A DNA stretch of 64,000 nucleotides from Nocardia arthritidis (lineage in GTDB: Bacteria; Actinomycetota; Actinomycetes; Mycobacteriales; Mycobacteriaceae): NCBI RefSeq assembly GCF_011801145.1, contig NZ_CP046172.1, positions 4,092,001 through 4,156,000 of the forward strand, given 5' to 3'. This document shows positions 26,081 to 34,718 of the stretch, piece after piece. Each line of letters starts with the position of its first letter. Positions within the stretch are counted from its first letter, which is position 1. The position numbers and the translations under genes are program-made. The notes under the pieces are model-generated. The model ran no database searches, was not told where the DNA came from, and was given only the letters and a program-made list of their open reading frames with translations.

Positions 26081-26503
26081 ATGGCGACCCGTCCCGCGGT
26101 ACATCTGGCGATACCGGTCGACAGCCTGGATGAGGCCCGCAAGTTCTACCGCAATGTGCTCGGCCTCGACGAGGGACGCTCCACCGACCATTGGATCGAT
26201 TGGAATCTGCGTGGTCACCAATTGGTGACGCACCTGGTGCCGGGCGGCCGGATCCCGCCGGGAACCAGTGAGGTCGACGGGCATGACGTGCCGATCCCGC
26301 ATTTCGGACTCCTGCTGACGCCGGACGACTTCCATGCGCTGGCCGACCGGTTGCGCGCGGCCGGGATCGAATTCGTGATCGAGCCCTATCTCCGCTTCCC
26401 TGACCGGCCGGCGCGGCAGTGGACGATGTTCTTTCGCGATCCCGCCGGAAATGCGTTGGAGTTCAAGGCATTCCACGACGAGTCGCAGATATTCGCCCGA
26501 TGA
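26081..26503 (+). CDS. VOC-superfamily extradiol-dioxygenase-like protein (COG3565-like)
   Basis: A 140-aa paired beta-alpha-beta-beta-beta protein. Family landmarks: PAVHLAIPVDSLDEARKFYRNVLGL, the GRSTDHWIDWNLRGHQLVTH segment with a metal-ligand His, PHFGLLLTPDDFHALADRLRAAG, and the terminal DPAGNALEFKAF with the metal-ligand Glu. A GAAGGGAG lies before the ATG. The stop overlaps the SDR start by ATGA, so the two are co-translated and likely act on one substrate. Confidence 0.85.
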   Translation: MATRPAVHLAIPVDSLDEARKFYRNVLGLDEGRSTDHWIDWNLRGHQLVTHLVPGGRIPPGTSEVDGHDVPIPHFGLLLTPDDFHALADRLRAAGIEFVIEPYLRFPDRPARQWTMFFRDPAGNALEFKAFHDESQIFAR

Positions 26504-27261
26504 GGAACGTCCTTGTCACCGGAGCCTCGCGTGGGATCGGCCGGGCCGTGGCGCTGGCATTCGCCGAGTGCGGTGATCGGGTGGCGGTGCATTACGGGAG
26601 CGATCGCACCGGCGCCGAGGAAACAGTGCGGCGGCTACCTGGAATCGGGCACACGATTGTGACCGGCGATGTCGCCGATCCCGTTGCGGCGCAGCATATC
26701 GTCGACCAGACCGCGCGTGCGCTCGGTGGGATCGATGTCCTGGTCAACAATGCCGCCATCGCGCCGGGCGCCGACAACCGCCACGCCGTGACGGAGGTGA
26801 ACTATCCCGAGTGGCAACGGATTTGGCGGCGAATGATCGATGTCGACCTCCTGGGCGCCGTCCACCTGACCTACTGCACCGCTCGCCATCTCATCGACCG
26901 CGGTGCGTCCGGCAGCATCGTCAATATCGGTTCGCGCGGTGCGTTCCGGGGTGAGCCGGATTTCCCCGCCTACGGTGCGAGCAAGGCCGCACTGCATGCT
27001 TTCGGGCAGTCGATGGCCATCGCGCTTGCCCCGCACGGGATCGCGGTGACTTCCGTAGCGCCCGGAATCGTCGGCACCGAACGCCAGGAGTCGTCCCTGG
27101 CCGCTCCGGCCGGTGCGGCGATTCGCGCCCAGAGCCCCTTCGGGCGTGTGGGGACGCCCGAGGAGGTCGCCGCCGCGGTCCGGTATCTGGCCTCGCCCGA
27201 GGCGGCCTGGGCGTCCGGGACGGTACTCGACCTCAATGGTGCTTCCTACCTGCGGACCTGA
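26500..27261 (+). CDS. Short-chain dehydrogenase/reductase
   Basis: A 253-aa NAD(P)-dependent oxidoreductase of the classical SDR type. The cofactor motif GASRGIG is at residues 8-14, NNA follows near residue 86, and the catalytic YGASK is near residue 160 with an upstream Ser in IVNIGSRG. The start shares ATGA with the VOC stop. Together with the VOC protein and the divergent GntR regulator it forms a small catabolic unit of unknown substrate. Confidence 0.9.
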   Translation: MRNVLVTGASRGIGRAVALAFAECGDRVAVHYGSDRTGAEETVRRLPGIGHTIVTGDVADPVAAQHIVDQTARALGGIDVLVNNAAIAPGADNRHAVTEVNYPEWQRIWRRMIDVDLLGAVHLTYCTARHLIDRGASGSIVNIGSRGAFRGEPDFPAYGASKAALHAFGQSMAIALAPHGIAVTSVAPGIVGTERQESSLAAPAGAAIRAQSPFGRVGTPEEVAAAVRYLASPEAAWASGTVLDLNGASYLRT

Positions 27262-27303
27262 CGATCCCGCACCCTGCCGTATCCGGGATTCACTCGCTAC
27301 GTG

Positions 27304-27459
27304 CGAGCTCGTATCGTCGCTCAAATCGCCCACGAATCGTTCCAGCGTGCCGACGAAGTGCTCGGCGTCTCCTTCCGGCCAATCGGCGACAACCTCTTCG
27401 AAGACCGCGGCCAGGGTCTGGCGTGATTTCGCGATTGCTCGTTCGCCGCGCGGCGCCTC
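27304..27459 (-). pseudogene. C-terminal relic of a MarR-family regulator
   Basis: Immediately after the stop of the AfsR-type gene, in another frame, the minus strand reads ERAIAKSRQTLAAVFEEVV, then ADWPEGDAEHFVGTLERFVGDL. This is the dimerisation-helix end of a MarR protein ('LTPxGRxAIxxSRxTLAxVFxEVxADW...LERFxxDL'). There is no DNA-binding domain and no start. The AfsR gene seems to have replaced the N-terminal part. Confidence 0.6.
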
Positions 27460-30220
27460 ACGAGTAGCCCAGTGCGGCCATCTGTTTCGCCATCCGCTCG
27501 GCGTCGTCCTTACGGTGTTGGCTCTGGAACAGCTCCAGGGCCTCCTGCCAGACGGCCAACGTTTGGTCGGGCCGACCGAGGGCCCGGTAGGTGTGACCTA
27601 TCTGATCGAGAGTGGCCGTCAACCCGAAATCCATACCGAGTTCGCGGTCGATCGCGAGGGCCTGCTGGTAGAAGGTCAGGGCATCGGTGTGACCGCCGCT
27701 GTGGTGGGCGATGTAGCCGAGGGTGTCCAGCGTCATCGCCTCGCCGAGTCGGTTGCCGTGACGTCGGCAGAGCTCCAGGGCTGTGGTGGCGTCGGCGCGG
27801 GCGCGGTCGTAATCACCCAGATGGGCGAAAAGCCATGCGACGCTGTTGAGTTCCTCCCCCTCCCAATCCGATCGGCCGAGGGTCTGAAACAGCCGCAATG
27901 CGTGGGTGGCGTGCTGGACTGCCCGGTGCGGATCGCTGCGGCCCATATCCCAGTAGCAGCAGAGGAGATGGTGGGTATGGGCCTGGCCTGCCAGGTCGCT
28001 CGTCTGCTCGTCCAGCGCGAGAGCCTTTTCGAGATGTTCGCGCATTTCCACCCACAGCCCGACCGTGCTGCAGGCTTGGCCGAGGAGCCGGTGTGCATGG
28101 GCCTGGGCGACGGGGTCGCCGAGCTCGTCGGCCGCGGCCATGCCTGCCCGGCAGACGGCGAGATCGGCGGACAAATGGCCGCGCTGGCAGTGGAACTGGC
28201 GCAGAGTCGATGCCAGCTGCCATACGGCTTGGTGCAATCCCTGGGTGATGGCCAGTTCTTGGGCCGCGGTCACATTGAGATGCTCGGCATCGAACCACGC
28301 GAACGCGGCGGTGTGATCGTGCAACGGGCGCGGGTGACAGCCCGGCGATGGGAAGTCCGGCCGGAACAAAATCCTGGTCGGTCGTAGCAGCCGGTCACCG
28401 GCGTAGGCGGTGTGCAGATAGAAGTCCACCAACCGTTGCGCGCACTGTCGTCGGCTGTCCGGAGTTTCCTCGGCGAGCATGGTGGCATGCGCGTGATCGC
28501 GCAGCAGATCGTGGAAACGGTAGCGACCGGGCCGGGGCTGCTCGAGCAGGTGGGCGTCGACCAGACTCTCCAGCAATCGCTCTGCGGCGTCGAGGCCGAT
28601 CGCGGCCAGGGACGAGGCCGCCCAGATGTCGATATCCGGGCCGCGTACCAGGCCCAGCAGTCGGAACATCCGCCGCTGCTGCGGATCGAGATGCTGGTAG
28701 GACAGGGTGAAGGCGGCGGCTACGCTGCGGTCGCCGACCGCCAGTTCGCCGAGCCGACGCTGCTGATTACGCAACCGGTCGGCAAGATGCCGCACGGTCC
28801 AGGCGGGCCGGGCGCGGAGTCGGGAAGCGGCCAGCCGGATCGCCAGCGGCAGCTGCCCGCAGAGCGCTGTCACCTCGGCGACCACGGTGCGTTCGGCGAT
28901 GACGCGAGCGTCATCCACGATCCGGGTGAACAGGTCTATCGCCTGCTCGGAGGACAGCACGTCGATGGAGAGCGCACGCGCACCCTCCAGATCGGCCAGC
29001 CGCCGTCGGCTCGTCACCAATGTCACGCAGGTGCCCGCGCCTGGGAGCAGCGGCCGGACCTGACCGCTGTCGGCGGCATTGTCCAACACCAAAAGCATGC
29101 TGTGCCCGGTGGTTTCGGCGCGCCAGAGCGACGCACGCCGGTCCAGCGTGGCGGGGATGATCTGACCGGGCACGCCGATCGCGCGCAGGAGAGCTTCCAG
29201 GGCGGTCATGGGGTCCAGGGAGTCGTGCTCGCTGTGGCCGCAGAGGTCGATGTACAAGTGAGCATCGGGGCAGCGATCGGCCAGCCGGTGTGCGGCGTGG
29301 ACTGCGAGGGTGGTCTTGCCGACACCGGCCATGCCGTCGATGGTGACGACTCCGCCCGTGGTGGCATTGTCGTCGCCCTGACCGAGAACGGACATCAGGC
29401 GGGCCAATTCCTGTCCACGTCCAGTGAAATCCGGTATGTCCCTGGGAATGTCTTTACGGCCGATTTGTCTGGTGGATCGCTGTGTGGTCGGAATCGGGGA
29501 GCCACGCAGGATGGACTGATATTGCTGTTGAAGCTGTGGTCCGGGGTCGACGCCCAACTCCTCGGCCAGCCGGCCACGCAAGTCGTGGAATACCTGCAAC
29601 GCCTCGGCTTGTCGGCCGTTGCGCCGCAACACATCCATCCACTGGCCGATCAAACGTTCATCCAGCGGATGTTCGGCAACCCACGTGGGCAGCACGCCGA
29701 TCAGTTCCGGATGCCGCCCTGCCCGCAGCATCCGGTCGATCCATTCGCCTTGTACCGCAATATGTTCGGCCTCCCATCGATCGGCCACCTCGGCGAGCCA
29801 TGGGCTGTCCAACCCGGAAAATGGTGTACCACGCCATAATTGCAGTGCCTGGCCGAACAAGTCGGCGGCTCGAACGTCATCGTCGACCCGGCGTGCGTCC
29901 TCGGCCAACTGCCTGAAGTGGTACACATCCACAGCCGCCGGCACAGCCTCGATCACATAGCCGCCCGTCCGCCGGCGCAACGTCACATCTACCGTCTCCA
30001 GCACGCGACGCAACCGAGATGCGTAGCCGCGCACGGTCTCTCGCGCCCGCATCGGCGGGCGTTCACCCCACAACCGATCGATCATCACGTCCACGGATAC
30101 CGGCCGGCCGACCTCGACCAGCAGTACGGCCAGCGCCGACCGTTGCCGCGCATGTCCCAGATCGACTGGACTACCACCGACCACCACTTCGACGGGTCCC
30201 AGCACACGGAACGTCGCCAC
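27458..30220 (-). CDS. AfsR-type SARP regulator with NB-ARC ATPase and TPR repeats
   Basis: A 920-aa regulator. Residues about 1-90 form the OmpR-like winged helix (FRVLGPVEVVVGGSPVDLG, RSALAVLLVEVGRPVSVD), about 95-245 the bacterial transcriptional activation (BTAD) domain, then an NB-ARC module with the P-loop GMAGVGKTTLA, LLVLDNAADSGQV (Walker B-like) and TSRRRL, then TPR repeats to the end. The start is a GTG eight bases after GAGGGG; a start ten codons upstream is possible. It is divergent from the E1-like gene across 166 bases and is the likely controller of that locus. Confidence 0.9.
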   Translation of the reverse strand: MATFRVLGPVEVVVGGSPVDLGHARQRSALAVLLVEVGRPVSVDVMIDRLWGERPPMRARETVRGYASRLRRVLETVDVTLRRRTGGYVIEAVPAAVDVYHFRQLAEDARRVDDDVRAADLFGQALQLWRGTPFSGLDSPWLAEVADRWEAEHIAVQGEWIDRMLRAGRHPELIGVLPTWVAEHPLDERLIGQWMDVLRRNGRQAEALQVFHDLRGRLAEELGVDPGPQLQQQYQSILRGSPIPTTQRSTRQIGRKDIPRDIPDFTGRGQELARLMSVLGQGDDNATTGGVVTIDGMAGVGKTTLAVHAAHRLADRCPDAHLYIDLCGHSEHDSLDPMTALEALLRAIGVPGQIIPATLDRRASLWRAETTGHSMLLVLDNAADSGQVRPLLPGAGTCVTLVTSRRRLADLEGARALSIDVLSSEQAIDLFTRIVDDARVIAERTVVAEVTALCGQLPLAIRLAASRLRARPAWTVRHLADRLRNQQRRLGELAVGDRSVAAAFTLSYQHLDPQQRRMFRLLGLVRGPDIDIWAASSLAAIGLDAAERLLESLVDAHLLEQPRPGRYRFHDLLRDHAHATMLAEETPDSRRQCAQRLVDFYLHTAYAGDRLLRPTRILFRPDFPSPGCHPRPLHDHTAAFAWFDAEHLNVTAAQELAITQGLHQAVWQLASTLRQFHCQRGHLSADLAVCRAGMAAADELGDPVAQAHAHRLLGQACSTVGLWVEMREHLEKALALDEQTSDLAGQAHTHHLLCCYWDMGRSDPHRAVQHATHALRLFQTLGRSDWEGEELNSVAWLFAHLGDYDRARADATTALELCRRHGNRLGEAMTLDTLGYIAHHSGGHTDALTFYQQALAIDRELGMDFGLTATLDQIGHTYRALGRPDQTLAVWQEALELFQSQHRKDDAERMAKQMAALGYS

Positions 30221-30386
30221 TATGCCACCCCTCGATGGATAGACCACCATCGCGCCTTTACCAGCGAATTCTACGTTCCCACAACGATTGCGCGCGGGTG
30301 AACGAGCACTCTCTGATCACCCGCCGATTCGGCGGGAGAACGCACGGTCAGGGTGGCGGCCACGATATCCGGAGGAGACGAGGGGC

Positions 30387-31475
30387 ATGTCGGTCCAGCT
30401 TATGGTGCGGCCACGGATCAAAGAAATCTTCGGTGTCCTGCTACTGGCTCGGAGGATTCGTCTCGACGCGGGCGAGGGGTACGCGGCCGAGATCGGTGAT
30501 CCCGAGGGCAGGTATCGCCGGCTCGTTGTGCTGCTGGATGGCAGCAGGACGATCGGACATTTGAAGGACGAACTCCGCGACGTACTGACTCCCCGGGAAG
30601 TCGATAACGCTCTCCACGAACTCGATGAATCCGGATATCTGGAGGATGCGGTGGAGCCGGATATGTCCCGAGATGAATTGGAAGGATACCTGGACAACCT
30701 GAGCTTCTTCGATCTTCTCGGTCCGATGGGCGAATCCAAATATCGGCACCAGCGCTCACTGAAGCAATTGCGCGTCGGACTGATCGGCATGGGAGATATC
30801 GGGTCCAATGTTGCGATCGCGTTGGCACAGTTGGGCGTAGGTGTAGTCAGAGCGGTGGACTTCGACAAAGTCCATTTTAGTGATCCGAATAGACAAGGCT
30901 CGACCTCCGCTGTCGACGAGTTGGAGGCAGGCGTCAGCCACCTTCGCACCGGATTCGATACCGACTTCGCCGCGTCAGCTCGCCGGATCCGTTGGGCGGA
31001 AGACGCGGCCGATTTCATCGATGACGCCGCACCCCATGTAGTTGTCTGCGTTGCCGACAAGCTCGACGGCTTCATCAACCGATGGGTCAATAATGCTTGC
31101 GTCGATCGCGGCATCATCATGATCGCCGGCAGCGTCGCAGCCGGAATCGGCAATGCATATTCCGTCACGCCCGGCCGCTCCGGGTGCTACAACTGCCTGG
31201 TTGCGGAAAAGCGCGCTCCGAAATTCGCCCAGGAACTCAGCTGTACTCGAGGCAGCGATTTCAACGTCGCGAACGGGGCGGCCGGCATGTTCCATGCCTA
31301 CTTCCTGGTGTACGAAATGTTGCGATTGACACTAGGGATCGCCCCGCCACTGACTTTCAACAGACTCTTCGAAATAAATTTCGTCACATTCGAGCAACAT
31401 TTCACCGAGTTCCGAAAACTCGGCCATTGCAAGGTATGCGGCACGGCGAGCGACGCCGCAGATGATCGCTCATGA
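30387..31475 (+). CDS. E1-like ATP-dependent adenylating enzyme (ThiF/MoeB/HesA) with N-terminal winged-helix (RRE/PqqD-like) domain
   Basis: A 362-aa enzyme starting after GGAGGAGACGAGGGGC. Residues about 25-90 (VLLDGSRTIGHLKDELRD, NALHELDESGYLED) look like a PqqD-type RiPP-recognition or winged-helix domain. From residue 128 the E1 Rossmann fold starts with GMGDIGSN (134-141), followed by the acidic AVDFDKVHFSDPNRQG loop. Two CxxC pairs (CYNC near 267 and CKVC near 350) form the structural zinc site of MoeB-like proteins. Such enzymes adenylate a peptide C-terminus (as MccB does) or a side chain or sulphur-carrier. The stop overlaps a 26-codon frame by ATGA. Confidence 0.85.
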   Translation: MSVQLMVRPRIKEIFGVLLLARRIRLDAGEGYAAEIGDPEGRYRRLVVLLDGSRTIGHLKDELRDVLTPREVDNALHELDESGYLEDAVEPDMSRDELEGYLDNLSFFDLLGPMGESKYRHQRSLKQLRVGLIGMGDIGSNVAIALAQLGVGVVRAVDFDKVHFSDPNRQGSTSAVDELEAGVSHLRTGFDTDFAASARRIRWAEDAADFIDDAAPHVVVCVADKLDGFINRWVNNACVDRGIIMIAGSVAAGIGNAYSVTPGRSGCYNCLVAEKRAPKFAQELSCTRGSDFNVANGAAGMFHAYFLVYEMLRLTLGIAPPLTFNRLFEINFVTFEQHFTEFRKLGHCKVCGTASDAADDRS

Positions 31476-31552
31476 TCAATGTGCATTCTGCGCCAGATCC
31501 GGTATTCGGCCGGAATCGCCACAGGCCGTTGCCGAACCTGGAAGGGGCGTGA
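31472..31552 (+). CDS. 26-aa frame start-stop coupled to the E1-like gene, candidate peptide substrate
   Basis: An ATG sharing ATGA with the E1 stop opens a 26-codon frame beginning MINVHSAPDPVFG, containing a basic middle (RNRHRP) and ending LPNLEGA. Overlap of this kind usually means translational coupling. It has no Cys or Thr and a single Ser, so heterocyclisation is unlikely, but C-terminal or Asn/Glu-directed adenylation is possible. It could also be a chance frame: it has no ribosome site of its own and is only inferred as a peptide by position. Confidence 0.4.
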   Translation: MINVHSAPDPVFGRNRHRPLPNLEGA

Positions 31553-31573
31553 GTCGACTGCGACACTGGATGC

Positions 31574-32371
31574 ATGCCTCATGTCGAGATTTCGAACCCG
31601 TTTGTGTCGAGCCCGCTCGGGCCCGAGATCGCCGCGCTCTATCCGGAAGTTGCCGTTGCGGGGAGCCTGGATCTGGTGCTCCAGGCGGAACTACGTCGTG
31701 TCGGTTTCGACCTGGCGGTGGTTCCGTCTGAATCTCCGGGTTGGCGGTATGTCGGAGCCACGGTTCGCAACGATCGTCGGTATGTGAGCATCTTGCTCGC
31801 CATCAAGGAGCGGTGGTTTTCTCTCCAGTTCTGGGAGCGCGGCGTCATGATGGCCAGCGGAGGGACTGTCGAACTGGACGCCGCCGCTGGCGCTGTCGGT
31901 CTTTGGCAATCCGGCGCCACATTGCGGGACCTGCGAAACGGGTGGTCGTTCGTCCGTTACAGCGAGCTCGCCGAAGCCTATGAGCACGGCGATCCCGTCG
32001 CCGTTACGTGGAAATCCTATCGTCGGACCCGAGCATCGCATATCGACCACGACCTGATCGAAGCGGCTTACGCGCAACCACGACTGCGGGTCCTGTTCCC
32101 CTTCACCAGCCACGAGTCACTGCGTCTGAGCCGCTGCACCCGGTTTCCCTACAGCCGCGACCTCCCCGTGATCTGGCCTTTGAAGGACGGCAGATACCGC
32201 GTGGTCAGGCAGGGCATTCCGCACCGTGAGCCAGTTGAGCTCGGACTGGTCGACACCCCCGACGAGGCGGTCGCGCTGCTCGTTGCCCACCTTCCCGACA
32301 ATTGCGGCCCAGCCATCGACGGCACCGCCGAGGATCTCGACAGAACAGATTCCACAGAAACATCAAAATGA
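31574..32371 (+). CDS. DUF6193-type natural-product-associated protein
   Basis: A 265-aa cytoplasmic protein. The segments ALYPEVAVAGSLDLVLQAELR, SILLAIKERWFSLQFWERG, VGLWQSGATLRDLRNGWSFV and LRVLFPFTSHESLRLSRCT are in the order I associate with DUF6193, which is described as natural product biosynthesis-related. It begins 98 bases after the E1-like gene in the same direction. Its biochemical role is unknown. It may recognise or modify the peptide handled by the E1-like enzyme. Confidence 0.65.
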   Translation: MPHVEISNPFVSSPLGPEIAALYPEVAVAGSLDLVLQAELRRVGFDLAVVPSESPGWRYVGATVRNDRRYVSILLAIKERWFSLQFWERGVMMASGGTVELDAAAGAVGLWQSGATLRDLRNGWSFVRYSELAEAYEHGDPVAVTWKSYRRTRASHIDHDLIEAAYAQPRLRVLFPFTSHESLRLSRCTRFPYSRDLPVIWPLKDGRYRVVRQGIPHREPVELGLVDTPDEAVALLVAHLPDNCGPAIDGTAEDLDRTDSTETSK

Positions 32372-32443
32372 TCAAGAGGCAGATGTGAGACATCTTCTCG
32401 ATCCGTGATGTCGTCATGGTGGTTTCGGTGCGGCATCCGTTGA

Positions 32444-32644
32444 TCAGGTTGGGGCGGTGATGGATTCGGCATGGGCGGGCTGCGTCGGCACGAAGGCGAG
32501 GGTGCCGAGAGCTACGGCGCCGAGGGCCAGGCATCCTGCCTGTACCAGTCCGGCACGCGGGACCCGGCCGCATACGGTCAGAAGAAGTGAAGCGATGGCC
32601 GCGCCGATGCCCATCACCAGCAGCCACACTCCAGGGGGCGTCAC
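32444..32644 (-). CDS. Small membrane protein
   Basis: A 66-aa frame with a GTG start (VTPPGVWLLVMGIG) and two hydrophobic helices (WLLVMGIGAAIASLLLTVCG and AGCLALGAVALGTLAF), ending HAESITAPT. The hydrophobic pattern and Arg-rich loop (GRVPRAG) are protein-like. It is divergent from the larger membrane-protein gene across about 40 bases. The start is uncertain because the frame stays open upstream. Confidence 0.5.
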   Translation of the reverse strand: MTPPGVWLLVMGIGAAIASLLLTVCGRVPRAGLVQAGCLALGAVALGTLAFVPTQPAHAESITAPT

Positions 32645-32684
32645 AGCCAGCGCACTCGGTAGTCTGGGTTCAGGAGGGGATCCG

Positions 32685-33236
32685 ATGGGCGCACTGAACG
32701 GTGGACGATCGCGGCTGTCGCAAGGCATCACGGCGGTGATCTTCGGCTTCTTCAGCTTGATGTGGTTCGGCTGGGGGCAGGAAGCTCCGCCAGGATGGCT
32801 GAAATTCTGGCTCGACATCGGCACGGCACTTGCCGTTGTCGTCGGAATCGCCGGTGCCGCAGTCTGTTTCCGCAATCGAGGCGGCGACACCGTTGTGCGG
32901 GACGCCGCGGCGAGCCGCCACTACGCCATTATCGTCGGCGTCGAATTCGGTCTGATCGCGGTTCTCGCCGCCGTTCTCGGAGCAACCGGGAACTCGGCTT
33001 TCATCCCGGTCGCCGTCGCAGGCGTAGTCGGGGCCCATTTCTATCCGCTCGCAGCACCTTTGAACGATCCAGGCCTCCAACCCCTGAGCGTCCTCACCTG
33101 CCTGGTCGCCCTAGCCGGTCTCGTCACAGGCCTCGCCACGGCTGTTACCCCCAGCGCGGTCGTCGGCCCGGGTATCGGGATCTTGCTGACCGGTTACGGC
33201 GCACTAGGACTCGTGGCGCCCGCCCGGTATCGGTGA
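32685..33236 (+). CDS. Multi-pass membrane protein, unknown function
   Basis: A 183-aa protein starting MGALNGGRSRLSQGI after AGGAGGGGATCCG. It has about six hydrophobic segments (AVIFGFFSLMWFGWG, IGTALAVVVGIAGAAVCF, YAIIVGVEFGLIAVLAAVLG, AVAGVVGAHFYPLAAPL, LTCLVALAGLVTGLATAV, GIGILLTGYGALGLV). No catalytic motif is seen. It lies just before the decayed CRISPR array. Confidence 0.75.
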   Translation: MGALNGGRSRLSQGITAVIFGFFSLMWFGWGQEAPPGWLKFWLDIGTALAVVVGIAGAAVCFRNRGGDTVVRDAAASRHYAIIVGVEFGLIAVLAAVLGATGNSAFIPVAVAGVVGAHFYPLAAPLNDPGLQPLSVLTCLVALAGLVTGLATAVTPSAVVGPGIGILLTGYGALGLVAPARYR

Positions 33237-33303
33237 GACCGTGCTTTATATGCATTCCTATCGGTTTGTGTCGCTGAGTTGGCTGTCACACGCTGCCATG
33301 CTG

Positions 33304-33452
33304 GTCCGGCCCGCGCCCGCGGGGATGAGCCCTGTTCTGAAACCCGTTGCGGGACCGGCTAGTCCGCCCCGCGTCTGTGGGGATGAGCCCCCTCGGGATC
33401 TATCACGGTCGCCAGGGCGGGCGTCGGCCCTGCGCCTGCGGGGGATGAGCCC
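33304..33452. CRISPR. Decayed three-repeat type I-E-like CRISPR array without cas genes
   Basis: Three imperfect copies of an actinobacterial type I-E-like repeat end at 33332, 33390 and 33452, each finishing GGGGATGAGCCC. Copy 1 (33304-33332) has the intact CGCGCCCGCG stem; copy 2 (33362-33390) has three C-to-T changes; copy 3 (33423-33452) has an extra G. The two spacers are 29 and 32 bases; 32 is the standard length for this type. No cas gene is nearby. The predicted peptide across it contains CGDEPP-like strings, a known false-gene signature of such arrays. Confidence 0.7.
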
Positions 33453-33626
33453 AGGGCTGGTGCTGGCGCTCTGTCAGCTCACGCCGGTGGGATGTCAGTG
33501 GTTCGTCGGGAATTCGAGCTAGCTGACCGCAACGGCGAATCATGTTGTGGTAGCAGATGTTTGCGCGTGCTCATGCTGAGACCGACTGTTAGACTCGGTA
33601 GGTCTCGCGGACTGGATGTTTGAGCA

Positions 33627-34313
33627 ATGAGCAGAGCCTATGTGGTGTACACCATCGCATTGGTGGGGGCGGTCGCCATATGTGGAGCGATTGTTTTCCT
33701 TTCGGCCTGGACGCTGAACTACTGGCAGGCATGGGCGCTGATGGCAGCGATGCTCGGCAGCTACAGCGCGGCGATCCTGGCTTCTTTCGCGCGTCGTGAC
33801 GAAGCACCGTCGTGGCGGCGAAGGTCGGGTGAATCGCAGCGCGAAACTCTGACGAGTCAGCGGCTCATCGTAATCCTCGCGAGGCTCGGCTTCTGCGCCC
33901 TGCTCGTCGTCCCCGGCTTCGACCATCGGTTCGGCTGGTCATCGGTCCCGCCCTCGATCAGCCTCGCCGCCGACCTCCTCGTCGCCGCGGGCCTGCTGAT
34001 CACCTACCGCGTACGCCAGGAGATCCTCCGCCGCGCCACCTCCGTGACCACCGAGGCGCCGCAGGATCGGCGGATGATCTCGACCGGCCCCTTCGCCGTC
34101 GTCCGCTCCCCCATGCACGCCGGGGTCCTCCTCTACGCGGCCGCGATACCCGTCGCCCTCGGATCCTGGTGGGGCCTGGTCGTTTTCGCCGGCATGGTGC
34201 CGCTGTCATTGATGCGGATGTCCTACGAGGAGAAGGTCCTGCGCCAGATATTCACCGACTACTCCGATTACACCCAGAAGGTCGAATACCGTCTGCTCCC
34301 ACACATCTGGTGA
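33627..34313 (+). CDS. Isoprenylcysteine carboxyl methyltransferase-family membrane protein
   Basis: A 228-aa integral membrane protein of the ICMT/phospholipid methyltransferase (NnrU/DUF1295-like) group. About five helices precede the family signature: STGPFAVVRSPMHAGVLLY (RHPxY-like, here RSPMH), then SLMRMSYEEKVLRQIFTDYSDYTQKVEYRLLP, matching the E-E-x-L-x-x-x-F-x-x-Y-x-x-Y motif that binds S-adenosylmethionine. The methyl acceptor in bacteria is usually unknown. It stands alone. Confidence 0.8.
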   Translation: MSRAYVVYTIALVGAVAICGAIVFLSAWTLNYWQAWALMAAMLGSYSAAILASFARRDEAPSWRRRSGESQRETLTSQRLIVILARLGFCALLVVPGFDHRFGWSSVPPSISLAADLLVAAGLLITYRVRQEILRRATSVTTEAPQDRRMISTGPFAVVRSPMHAGVLLYAAAIPVALGSWWGLVVFAGMVPLSLMRMSYEEKVLRQIFTDYSDYTQKVEYRLLPHIW

Positions 34314-34718
34314 TCGGTGACCAACTTTCAAACGCACCTTGGGTCGGCTCCGGTTGTAGGCATTGGTTCTCCGGACCGCGGTGACCGGGCTCTCCGGGTA
34401 GATGGCCATCGGGGGTTCGGTGGTGGTGTGGTTCGGATGCATTGTGGTGATCGTGTTCGAGGTATTCGATGCCGATGCTGTCGTCGATGGCGGGGCAGCC
34501 GATGCGGATGCGATGCGGTCGCCTTCGGGTACGAGCGTTCTGCGTCGCCTTGACCTTCGGCATACCGGGCTCACCTGGCTCGCCGACGCTAGCTCCTGCC
34601 GCACCGGCTACAACAGATCGCTGGCCACTCCGATCCCAGTATCACGCAGCGTCACCTGCACTCCGACATCAAGGCTCTTCAAGACGACGGTGCGATGCTC
34701 TCCTTACCCCTGCAAAGA
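34314..34718. other. Gene-free stretch
   Basis: About 400 bases after the ICMT-like gene. A minus-strand frame beginning MPKVKATQNARTRRR and overlapping the ICMT 3' end is His/Pro-rich and not convincing. Nothing else supported. Confidence 0.3.

Noticed and set aside
27713..28720. Several 80-160 codon frames within the TPR region of the AfsR-type gene
   Set aside because: They are out of frame or antisense to a continuous TPR reading frame with regular repeats.
33241..33522. A 93-codon frame across the repeat region
   Set aside because: Its peptide is the translation of CRISPR repeats and spacers, with CGDEPP- and GMSP-like strings, so it is not a gene.
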